Assembly: GCA_013361595.1 (NCBI GenBank)
Contig: JABFXT010000116.1
Location: forward strand, 1 to 10,358
Direction: 5' to 3'
DNA from: Nocardia sp.
GTDB lineage: Bacteria; Actinomycetota; Actinomycetes; Mycobacteriales; Mycobacteriaceae
Length of the DNA stretch: 10,358 nt
Positions 1-5,443 of the stretch are shown piece after piece. The stretch's first letter is position 1. Each line of letters begins with the position of its first letter. Both the position numbers and the translations under genes were made by a program. Under the pieces are notes generated by a model that was not told the DNA's origin, ran no database searches, and worked only from the letters and a program-made list of their open reading frames with translations.

Positions 1-610
1 CCTGGGCGGCGACCCGGTCGGCCCGGCTGCGCTCGATACCGGCCGAGTCCAGGAATGCCGTCAGCTGCTGCTGCGTTCCGTCGGCGGCGGCATTGAGATC
101 TCGTGCGTCGAACGGCACGCTCACCTCGAGGTCGCCGACCCGCAGCGTGCCGGGTGGAGCCTCGATCGGTGCGGCGGGCGGGGCGGCGGGTGGTGCCTCG
201 TCGAGCGCCGGGTATACCGCCGCGGGCCAGGGGCCGGTTCCGGGCGTCGCCGCCGGGATCGGTGCCGCGGGCGCCTGGACTCCGGGGACCGGGTAGGTGA
301 ACTGTGCGGTGGCCGCGGTGACGGTATCGGTCACCGAGCGCATTGCGGCTCCGGTGGCGTCTTGGATCGCACCGACGGCCGCGCCGAACGGATCGGCAGC
401 CGGATCCGGTGCGGCCGGAAGCAGTCCGGCGGGCACGGTGGGCAGCGCCGGCAGCGCGACGGGAAGGGCGGGTGGCGCGGATGGAGCGGGAACCACTTCG
501 GCATGGGCGGTGGCGGCGCCGATCAGTGTCGCGATGAGCGGTACGGCTCCCGCCGCGACGACCGATCCGGCAGCGCGCCGGGACCGGACGGGTGTCCTGT
601 GCTTGCCCAT
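1..610 (-). CDS. secreted Ala/Pro-rich protein, N-terminal 203 residues (C-terminus outside window)
   Basis: The reverse strand is open from an ATG at 610 to the left edge, giving 203 codons without a stop. A purine-rich ribosome site (GGAGAGG) lies about 7 bases before the ATG. Residues 1-37 form a convincing signal peptide: a basic start with an Arg-Arg pair (residues 11-12), a hydrophobic core around 16-33, and an AHA cleavage motif at 35-37. The mature part (38 to about 153) is low-complexity Ala/Pro/Thr. From about residue 154 the sequence becomes more structured (GTLRVGDLEVSVPFDARD), ending in a region rich in polar and charged residues (LDSAGIERSRADRV). No catalytic motif is visible. 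Nocardial and mycobacterial genomes carry many such exported Ala/Pro-rich proteins, some with Gly/Ala-rich C-terminal halves, but the C-terminus is missing here. The function is unknown. The protein is inferred to be exported to the cell wall or medium. It lies downstream of ndh on the same strand with a 77-base gap that holds its own candidate control site. Confidence 0.75.
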   Translation of the reverse strand, partial: MGKHRTPVRSRRAAGSVVAAGAVPLIATLIGAATAHAEVVPAPSAPPALPVALPALPTVPAGLLPAAPDPAADPFGAAVGAIQDATGAAMRSVTDTVTAATAQFTYPVPGVQAPAAPIPAATPGTGPWPAAVYPALDEAPPAAPPAAPIEAPPGTLRVGDLEVSVPFDARDLNAAADGTQQQLTAFLDSAGIERSRADRVAAQ

Positions 611-630
611 GGTGGCCCCTCTCCGGAGAT

Positions 631-647
631 TATCTGATTGCCAGATA
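631..647. promoter_or_regulatory. AT-rich inverted repeat before the secreted-protein gene
   Basis: TATCTG-ATTGC-CAGATA is a perfect 6-base inverted repeat with a 5-base spacer. It is an AT-rich island in a GC-rich stretch and ends 21 bases before the start codon at 610. On the minus strand it overlaps TAATAT (645-650), which fits a -10 element (TAnnnT). The repeat is too AT-rich and lacks the T-run expected of a terminator for ndh. An operator for a dimeric repressor overlapping a promoter is the most likely reading. This is inference from position and symmetry only. Confidence 0.45.
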
Positions 648-687
648 TTAGCTCCGGGGTGGCGCCGGATCGGGGAGGTCGGCCGGT

Positions 688-2166
688 TCAGCCCACTTTG
701 CGATCGCCGGCCGGTTTCTCGGGCGCGCCGGTTTCCACGTTTTCGGCCGTGACGGCCGGGGTTCCGGGGGAGGGGGCCGGCGGCCGGCGACCCGCCGCGC
801 CACGCACGATCTCCTCGCCCTCCTCGCTGTCGCTGTAGACCGCCTCGAGCGCGAGCCGGGCGAAGATCCACTGCTCGGTCGCCGCCATCTGACCGCGGGT
901 GCGGCCGAGGAAGGTGACGAACCATTGGAAGATGGTGGTGATCCGGCTCCGATAGCCGACCAGGTAGTACAGGTGCAGGGCCAGCCAGGCGAGCCAGGCG
1001 ATGAAACCGCCGAACTCCAGCTTGCCGACCTGGCAGACCGCGCTGAACCGCGAGATCGTCGCCATACTGCCCTTGTTGAAATAGCTGAACGGCTTGCGAT
1101 CCTGTGCCGTCTGTTTACCCGCGAGCTCCGATTTGATCTGCTTCGCGGCATAGGTCGCGCCCTGGATGGCGCCCTGGGCCTGCCCCGGTACGCCGGGAAC
1201 CGACATCAGGTCGCCGACGACGAAGACGTTCGGATGCCCCTTCACGGTGAGATCGGGTTCCACCACGACCCGCCCGGCCCGGTCGACCTCGGTGCCATCG
1301 GACTGGTCGGCGAGCATCTTGCCCAGGGGGCTGGCCTGGACACCGGCCGACCAGACCTTGCACGCCGATTCGATCCGGCGGCTGGTGCCGTCGGCGTCCT
1401 TCACCGTGACCCCGTGCGCGTCCACATCGGTGACCAGGGCATTGAGCTGGATCTCGACACCCATGGATTCCAGGCGCCGCTGCGCCTTACCGCCCAGTTT
1501 CGGGCCCATCGGTCCCAGGTCCGCTCCGGCGCCCTCGACCAGGATGACCCGGGCGTCGCGTGGATCGATGTTGTGGAAGGTCCCCTCCAGGGTGCGGTCG
1601 GACAATTCGGCGATCTGCCCGGCCAGTTCGACTCCGGTGGGACCGGCGCCGACCACCACGAAGCTGAGCAGACGGTCGCGTTCCTCCTGGGTCTGCGCGA
1701 CCTCGGCCTGTTCGAAGGACCCGAGGATGCGGCCGCGTAGTTCGAGGGCGTCGTCGATGGTCTTCATACCCGGCGCGAAAGTGGCGAACTGATCGTTGCC
1801 GAAATACGACTGCTGTGCGCCGGTGGCCACGATGAGGCTGTCGTAGGGGGTCTCCGTCGATTCACCGAGCAGTACCGAGGTGACAGTACGTTTCGCGAGG
1901 TCGATTTCGGTGACCTCGCCCAGCAGCACCCGGGCGTTCTTCTGTTTGCGCAGTACCAGCCGGGTCGCCGGGGCGATCTCGCCGACGGACAGGATGCCGG
2001 TGGCGACCTGGTAGAGCAACGGCTGGAAGAGATGGGTGGTGGTCTTGGAGATGAGGGTGACGTCCACATCGGCACGTTTGAGGTGTTTGGTACCGAACAG
2101 GCCGCCGAAACCCGATCCGATCACCACGACGCGGTGCCGGTCGTTCCCAACTGGTTGCGTGCTCAT
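688..2166 (-). CDS. ndh: type II NADH:quinone oxidoreductase (NDH-2)
   Basis: This gene encodes a non-proton-pumping FAD enzyme that oxidises NADH and reduces menaquinone at the inner face of the membrane. The 492-residue product has the two Rossmann folds of the family. The FAD motif GSGFGG is at residues 17-22, the NADH motif GAGPTG at 173-178, and the second FAD-contact motif VVGD at 316-319. The quinone-site signature AQGAIQ (AQxAxQ) is at 330-335. The C-terminal hydrophobic/amphipathic stretch (about 386-420, with FGGFIAWLAWLALHLYYLVG) is the usual membrane anchor of mycobacterial Ndh. The last 35-40 residues are a Pro/Ala/Glu-rich tail, making the protein somewhat longer than the roughly 460 residues I recall for M. 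tuberculosis Ndh. The ATG at 2166 is preceded by GAGGAG at a 5-base spacing. It is transcribed divergently from the P450, and no other respiratory gene is nearby. Identification is secure. Confidence 0.96.
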   Translation of the reverse strand: MSTQPVGNDRHRVVVIGSGFGGLFGTKHLKRADVDVTLISKTTTHLFQPLLYQVATGILSVGEIAPATRLVLRKQKNARVLLGEVTEIDLAKRTVTSVLLGESTETPYDSLIVATGAQQSYFGNDQFATFAPGMKTIDDALELRGRILGSFEQAEVAQTQEERDRLLSFVVVGAGPTGVELAGQIAELSDRTLEGTFHNIDPRDARVILVEGAGADLGPMGPKLGGKAQRRLESMGVEIQLNALVTDVDAHGVTVKDADGTSRRIESACKVWSAGVQASPLGKMLADQSDGTEVDRAGRVVVEPDLTVKGHPNVFVVGDLMSVPGVPGQAQGAIQGATYAAKQIKSELAGKQTAQDRKPFSYFNKGSMATISRFSAVCQVGKLEFGGFIAWLAWLALHLYYLVGYRSRITTIFQWFVTFLGRTRGQMAATEQWIFARLALEAVYSDSEEGEEIVRGAAGRRPPAPSPGTPAVTAENVETGAPEKPAGDRKVG

Positions 2167-2415
2167 GGTCGCTCCTCGCCGGCGGGGGCGCCGGTGCCGT
2201 GGTGATCATTTCCTGACAACGCACACGGTAGTAGCAGTAGCCGTGAACGACACAGTCCGATGTCCGTTGTTCACCCGCGGTGGTGCGGCAACTCACCACG
2301 ATAGCCATTGCGTTGCGGTCACGGCGGGAGGCGGGATGATACCGATTCGGCGGAAACAGCTCAGTCGATGCAACAAAGACAATACGATGGATGCTGTCTC
2401 TCAGGAGGTTTCGCC
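2167..2415. other. divergent intergenic region, ndh / P450
   Basis: These 249 bases must hold the promoters of both ndh (leftward) and the P450 (rightward). I found no convincing -35/-10 pair for either. Visible structure is limited to a short inverted repeat, CACGG-N12-CCGTG at 2224-2245 (a small GTAGTAGCAGTAG run lies inside it), and a TGATCA palindrome at 2203-2208. An open frame upstream of the P450 start reaches back to 2308, but codon use and the ribosome site argue that it is untranslated. Confidence 0.5.
2403..2408 (+). promoter_or_regulatory. Shine-Dalgarno site of the P450 gene
   Basis: AGGAGG is a perfect match to the anti-SD complement and ends 7 bases before the ATG at 2416. It decides the start over the in-frame upstream candidates at 2308 and 2368, neither of which has a comparable site. 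Confidence 0.85.
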
Positions 2416-3900
2416 ATGGTCACCGTCGACCGTGCCGCCACGCCCCGAGCGCGTGCGCGCACCGATACCGAGAATTCGGCGCTCATCGAGATCCCGCACC
2501 GAAGTATGGTCGACCGTCTGCTGTTGAAGGTTCCCAACCGGCCGCGGACGCTGGCCACACCGCCGCAGGGTAGTGAGACCGTCGCGGTCCGTGGTGACGC
2601 GGGCCTTCCCTATATGGGGCGCACCTTCCACTACATGCGCTGGGGTCCGGCGGAGATGCTGGACAAATACCGCCGCTTCGGGCCGGTCAGCATCAACAGT
2701 TCGCTGGGGATGGACCGGGTGTTCGCGGCCGGACCCGAGGCATTGGACGAGGTGGTGGGCCGCCGCCGCCGCGATTTCGGGCAGGGCTGGGACTACTTCA
2801 TCGGACCGTTCTTCCGCCGCGGCCTGCTGCTGCTGGAATTCGACGAGCACATGTTCCACCGCCGGATCATGCAGCAGGCATTCACCCGCGAACGGCTGGA
2901 GGCCCATCTGGCAGAACTGACCCCGGTGGTCCGTTCGAGTATCGGCCGCTGGGTACCGGAGGGGCAGGGTGCGACCCGTACCGTGCAGTTGTTCCCCGCG
3001 ATCAAAGAACTCGCCCTCGATATCGCCGGCGAGACCTTCATGGCCGTCGAGGTCGGTGACCAGCGCAAGGAACTCACCGACGCGTTCGTCGCCTGTACCC
3101 ATGCCGGGCTGGCGATCGTGCGCCACAATGTGCCCGGTGGCAAATGGCGGGCCGGGTTGCGCGGTCGCCGGGTGCTCGAGGACTATTTCACCGCGATGCT
3201 GCCGGCGAAACGGCGCAGCGACGCACCCGATTTCTTTTCCGGCCTGTGCCACGCGCGGGCCGAGGACGGTTCGGTGTTCAGCGACGCCGATGTGGTCAAC
3301 CATATGATCTTCCTGATCATGGCCGCGCATGACACCACCACGACCACCGCCACGGCCGTCGCCTACTACCTGGGCAAACACCCGGAGTGGCAGCAGAAGG
3401 TACGGGAAGAGGTGCTGGCACTGGACCTGGACAACCAGTCCCCGTCCATCGCCGACCTGGATTCGCTCCGCAATCTCGACCTGGTCGTGAAGGAGAGCCT
3501 GCGGCTCATGCCCCCGGTCCCCGGGATGGTACGCCGAGCCGTCCGCGATACCGAGATCCTCGGTCACTACATTCCGGCCGGGACACCAGTGGACCTCGGC
3601 TACCAGGTCAACCACCTGCTCGAGGAACTGTGGACCGACCCCGAGGTCTTCGACCCGTTGCGGTTCTCCGAGGAGCGGCGCGAGGACAAATCGCACCGGC
3701 TGGCCTGGATGCCCTTCGGTGCCGGTTCGCACAAATGTATCGGCATGCACTTCGGAACGTTCGAGGTCAAGACGATCATCTCGGCGCTGGTCCGCGACTA
3801 CGAGTGGAGTTTCCCGGAGAACTACCGCATGCCGTGGGGTTTCACCACGATCCCGTTCCCCCGCGACGACGCTCCGATGCGGTTGCGCCGGCTCACCTGA
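2416..3900 (+). CDS. cyp136: cytochrome P450, CYP136-like
   Basis: This is a soluble heme monooxygenase of 494 residues. Seen directly: C-helix motif HMFHRR (145-150), I-helix oxygen-activation motif AAHDTT (303-308) inside a run of five Thr (307-311), K-helix ExxR as E360-R363, a PERF-like segment DPLRF (413-417), and the heme loop FGAGSHKCIG (434-443) with cysteine ligand C441. From memory, segments such as VRGDAGLP (58-65), IGPFFRRGLLLLEF (129-142) and DADVVNHMIFLIMAAHD (290-306) closely match M. tuberculosis CYP136 (Rv3059), which is also about 490 residues. The native substrate of that family is unknown to me. The N-terminus has no membrane anchor, as usual for bacterial P450s. No ferredoxin or ferredoxin reductase gene is adjacent, so electrons must come from partners elsewhere. 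The upstream extension to 2308 is rejected because the AGGAGG site fixes the start. Family assignment is good; the exact subfamily is less certain. Confidence 0.93.
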   Translation: MVTVDRAATPRARARTDTENSALIEIPHRSMVDRLLLKVPNRPRTLATPPQGSETVAVRGDAGLPYMGRTFHYMRWGPAEMLDKYRRFGPVSINSSLGMDRVFAAGPEALDEVVGRRRRDFGQGWDYFIGPFFRRGLLLLEFDEHMFHRRIMQQAFTRERLEAHLAELTPVVRSSIGRWVPEGQGATRTVQLFPAIKELALDIAGETFMAVEVGDQRKELTDAFVACTHAGLAIVRHNVPGGKWRAGLRGRRVLEDYFTAMLPAKRRSDAPDFFSGLCHARAEDGSVFSDADVVNHMIFLIMAAHDTTTTTATAVAYYLGKHPEWQQKVREEVLALDLDNQSPSIADLDSLRNLDLVVKESLRLMPPVPGMVRRAVRDTEILGHYIPAGTPVDLGYQVNHLLEELWTDPEVFDPLRFSEERREDKSHRLAWMPFGAGSHKCIGMHFGTFEVKTIISALVRDYEWSFPENYRMPWGFTTIPFPRDDAPMRLRRLT

Positions 3901-3931
3901 GGACATCCGGCACACCCGGGCCCGAAACGGA

Positions 3932-3961
3932 TCCGGGCCCCGTGTCGCCACGGGGCCCGGA
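3932..3961. terminator. bidirectional intrinsic terminator between convergent genes
   Basis: TCCGGGCCCCGTG and CACGGGGCCCGGA form a perfect 13-base-pair stem around a TCGC tetraloop. It sits in the 79-base gap between the stop codons of the P450 (3900) and the serine hydrolase (3980). There is no T-run on either side, which is common for actinobacterial hairpin terminators. Symmetry and position suggest it serves both genes. Confidence 0.85.
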
Positions 3962-3979
3962 CCACTGCGGTCGCGTGGT

Positions 3980-4855
3980 TCAGCGGCCGGCCAGCAGTTT
4001 CTCGGCGATCGTCGTATCGGTTTCGGCGCCGTCCTGGTAGCCGCCCTCATTGTTCATCGCCGTCATGATCGCCAGCGTGTAGCGCTCACCCGGCCCGGCG
4101 AAACCGACCGAGTTCACCACCCAGCCGCCCTGCTCCTCGGACCAGCCGTTCTTCAGGCCCGGCCGCATGGCCGAGCCGGCTCCCCAGACACCCCAGTGCT
4201 GGTTGGAATCGACCCGCCGCATCAGATCCAGCAGGTAGCCGCGGTCGTCGGGGTGCATCCGGTCCAGCACATTCGACATGAGCCGATCCAGGTCGGCGGC
4301 GGTCGTCTTCTGGAAGCCCCAGTTCGGGCGGCCGTTGGGGGAGGGCTCGGGCCGCAGGCTGGTCATACCGTTCGCGCGGAACGCGTTGTTGAACGCCAGG
4401 CCGTCGAAGCCGGAGTATTTGTTCCACAGGATGTCGGTGGCCTGGTCGTTGGAGGTCGACATCATCTGCTCCATCAGCGCCCGATCATCCGGCGACAGCG
4501 CGATCGCGCCGACACGGGCCCGGTTGAGCAGATCGGAGGCGATGGCGAGTTTGATGGTGGACGCGGTGAACACCATGTCCTCGGCGTGCGGACTCGCGTA
4601 CACCGCACCGGTCTGGCGGTCTCTCAGGACATAGCCGGTCACCCCGGGGCGGGAATCCAGGTACGAGTTCACCGACTCGACGCGGGCGGCCAGATCGCAG
4701 TCGAGCCCGTTCGCGCAGCCCTGGGTGTGGGCGTGCGGCACGGCGTCGGCCGACGGCAGGCCGGAGGGCACACCGGCGAACAGGATCGCGGCGGCGGCAA
4801 GGACAGTGGCGGGTGCGGCCACGCGGGGAACCGCACCGGTGAGCTGGGGGGAACG
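3980..4855 (-). CDS. secreted beta-lactamase-fold serine hydrolase (class A-related)
   Basis: This is an exported enzyme of the penicillin-recognising serine hydrolase superfamily. With the GTG start at 4855 it has 291 residues. The signal peptide has a short basic start, a hydrophobic core (about 16-30, PATVLAAAAILFAG) and a likely SADA cleavage region near 35-38. The catalytic SxxK is STIK at 99-102, within FTASTIKLAIASDLL. The second motif is SND (135-137, TSNDQATDILW) where class A beta-lactamases have SDN. The third is KNG (235-237, LKNGW) in place of KTG. As I recall, KNGW followed by GGWVVNSVG is common in actinobacterial 'class A beta-lactamase-related serine hydrolases', whose substrates are mostly unknown. 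Beta-lactam hydrolysis, D,D-peptidase or esterase activity are all possible. AAGG lies 9 bases before the GTG. An ATG at 4876 (298 residues) is the alternative but has a weaker ribosome site. The frame opens further, to 5053, but that part overlaps the small gene. It lies 56 bases after that gene, so the two are probably co-transcribed. Confidence 0.88.
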   Translation of the reverse strand, partial: RSPQLTGAVPRVAAPATVLAAAAILFAGVPSGLPSADAVPHAHTQGCANGLDCDLAARVESVNSYLDSRPGVTGYVLRDRQTGAVYASPHAEDMVFTASTIKLAIASDLLNRARVGAIALSPDDRALMEQMMSTSNDQATDILWNKYSGFDGLAFNNAFRANGMTSLRPEPSPNGRPNWGFQKTTAADLDRLMSNVLDRMHPDDRGYLLDLMRRVDSNQHWGVWGAGSAMRPGLKNGWSEEQGGWVVNSVGFAGPGERYTLAIMTAMNNEGGYQDGAETDTTIAEKLLAGR

Positions 4856-4911
4856 CACGAGGAAACACCTTGTCATATCGGCGCTCTGCGCGCACGTTTT
4901 CCCCCGGACTG

Positions 4912-5118
4912 CTAGCGGACGCGCGCGGTCAGCGCGGCGGCGGCGCGGCCGTTGAGGCGATAGCAGTGTTCGAACGCTTCGGTGTGTTGATCGCGAGGCC
5001 ACGAGTGCAGAACGACGGTGCGTCCGTAGTGCCGGGAGTTGACGAGCTCCCACCTGTCACCGGACCGGCGGACGGTGAACCCGTCTTTCGGTATCAAGGG
5101 CACAACCAGCGCTTTCAT
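4912..5118 (-). CDS. small uncharacterised protein, 68 residues
   Basis: I do not recognise this protein. The ATG at 5118 gives a 68-residue product beginning MKALVVPLIPKDGF and ending in an Ala/Arg-rich tail. Third codon positions are mostly G or C on this strand, as in neighbouring genes, which supports real coding. It has Trp, Tyr, His and Cys residues in a compact arrangement (RWELVNSRHYGRTVVLHSWP) that could be a small beta-rich fold. There is no signal peptide and no membrane segment. The frame is open further upstream to an ATG at 5223 (103 residues), but that extension would run through the palindrome at 5164-5180 and has no ribosome site. The site before 5118 is also weak (AAAGG, 13 bases away), so the start is uncertain. 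The gene ends 56 bases before the serine hydrolase on the same strand and probably shares its transcript. Confidence 0.55.
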   Translation of the reverse strand: MKALVVPLIPKDGFTVRRSGDRWELVNSRHYGRTVVLHSWPRDQHTEAFEHCYRLNGRAAAALTARVR

Positions 5119-5163
5119 CGACGCGAACCAGCCTTTCGTGCGGTAACCGTTCCTCCCGGAGTT

Positions 5164-5180
5164 GCACTGTGACACAGTGC
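5164..5180. promoter_or_regulatory. perfect 17-base palindrome, candidate operator
   Basis: GCACTGTG-A-CACAGTGC is a perfect 8-base inverted repeat around one central base. It lies 46 bases upstream of the small gene's ATG (5118, minus strand), which suits a repressor site at that promoter. A further copy of the half-site core CACTGTG occurs at 5235-5241, 70 bases away on the recC side. The spacing does not fit the Crp consensus (TGTGA-N6-TCACA), nor is it an actinobacterial LexA box. The regulator is unknown. Confidence 0.6.
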
Positions 5181-5222
5181 GTGCGCGAGATCCCGGCCAT
5201 ACGACCGCGTGTCGGCGACTCA

Positions 5223-5245
5223 TGTGCGCTAAATCACTGTGCGCT
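5223..5245 (+). repeat. 8-base direct repeat, 15-base period
   Basis: TGTGCGCT occurs at 5223-5230 and again at 5238-5245 (7 bases between copies). The second copy overlaps the extra CACTGTG half-site at 5235-5241. Tandem sites of this kind can bind regulators, but two short copies could also arise by chance. Confidence 0.35.
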
Positions 5246-5344
5246 CCGGCTTGTTATCCGGTAGAAGCCGTTGGCGCTAGGGACATTCGGGTGATGATCG
5301 CCTGTCCTCGGCTTGTCCGGTCCGTCGTGGGGGCTTGGCGAGCG

Positions 5345-5367
5345 CTGTCGGGCAGCGAGCGTATAAA
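5345..5367 (+). promoter_or_regulatory. candidate RecA-NDp/PafBC-type promoter of recC
   Basis: The LexA-independent DNA-damage promoter of mycobacteria has the consensus tTGTCRGtg-N8-TAnnnT. Here cTGTCGGgc (5345-5353) is followed by exactly 8 bases (5354-5361) and then TATAAA (5362-5367). The core TGTCRG and the spacing match. The flanking t, the final tg and the last base of the -10 do not. Transcription would start near 5374, about 70 bases before the recC ATG. The assignment to the PafBC regulon is inference from motif and context. Confidence 0.5.
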
Positions 5368-5432
5368 AGGGGCGACGATGCGCCCGTGCGAGCTGTGCGG
5401 ACGCGGCCGAGGACGGCGACCGGAACCGAGCG

Positions 5433-5438
5433 AAAGGG
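5433..5438 (+). promoter_or_regulatory. Shine-Dalgarno site of recC
   Basis: AAAGGG ends 5 bases before the ATG at 5444. It supports that start over the in-frame ATG at 5378, whose own possible site (AAAAGG, 5365-5370) overlaps the predicted -10 element and would not be transcribed if that promoter is real. Confidence 0.65.
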
Positions 5439-5443
5439 CGGAG

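Larger units (their letters stand above)
5119..5443. other. divergent regulatory region, small gene/hydrolase versus recC
   Basis: There is no well-supported gene in these 325 bases. They contain a perfect palindrome (5164-5180), an 8-base direct repeat (5223-5230 and 5238-5245), a weak stem CGGCTT/AAGCCG (5247-5252 with 5265-5270), and a candidate damage-type promoter for recC (5345-5367). A plus-strand frame in phase with recC is open back to 5162, but it crosses all these elements and is not credible as coding. Confidence 0.6.

Noticed and set aside
2211..2220. TTGTCAGG on the minus strand (about 45 bases before the ndh ATG), like the PafBC -26 element.
   Set aside because: No TAnnnT follows at the required 8-base spacing (the bases there are CCACGG), so it does not make a complete RecA-NDp promoter.
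2401..4050. A 549-codon open frame on the minus strand, antisense to the P450 and longer than it.
   Set aside because: It is a shadow frame of a GC-rich gene: no ribosome site, no recognisable domain, and a His/Gln/Arg/Val-rich composition typical of antisense frames. The opposite strand carries all P450 motifs.
3719..4915. Plus-strand frame of 398 codons over the P450 3' end, the terminator and the serine hydrolase.
   Set aside because: It runs through a strong terminator hairpin and opposes the catalytic motifs of the hydrolase. The composition is that of an antisense frame.
4967..4974. GTTCGAAC, resembling part of an actinobacterial LexA box.
   Set aside because: The arms lack the 4-base spacer of the LexA box and the site lies inside the small coding sequence, not at a promoter.
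5162..5443. recC read as starting at 5162, giving 1246 residues.
   Set aside because: This extension crosses the palindrome, the repeats and the likely promoter, lacks a ribosome site, and precedes the conserved RecC N-terminus.
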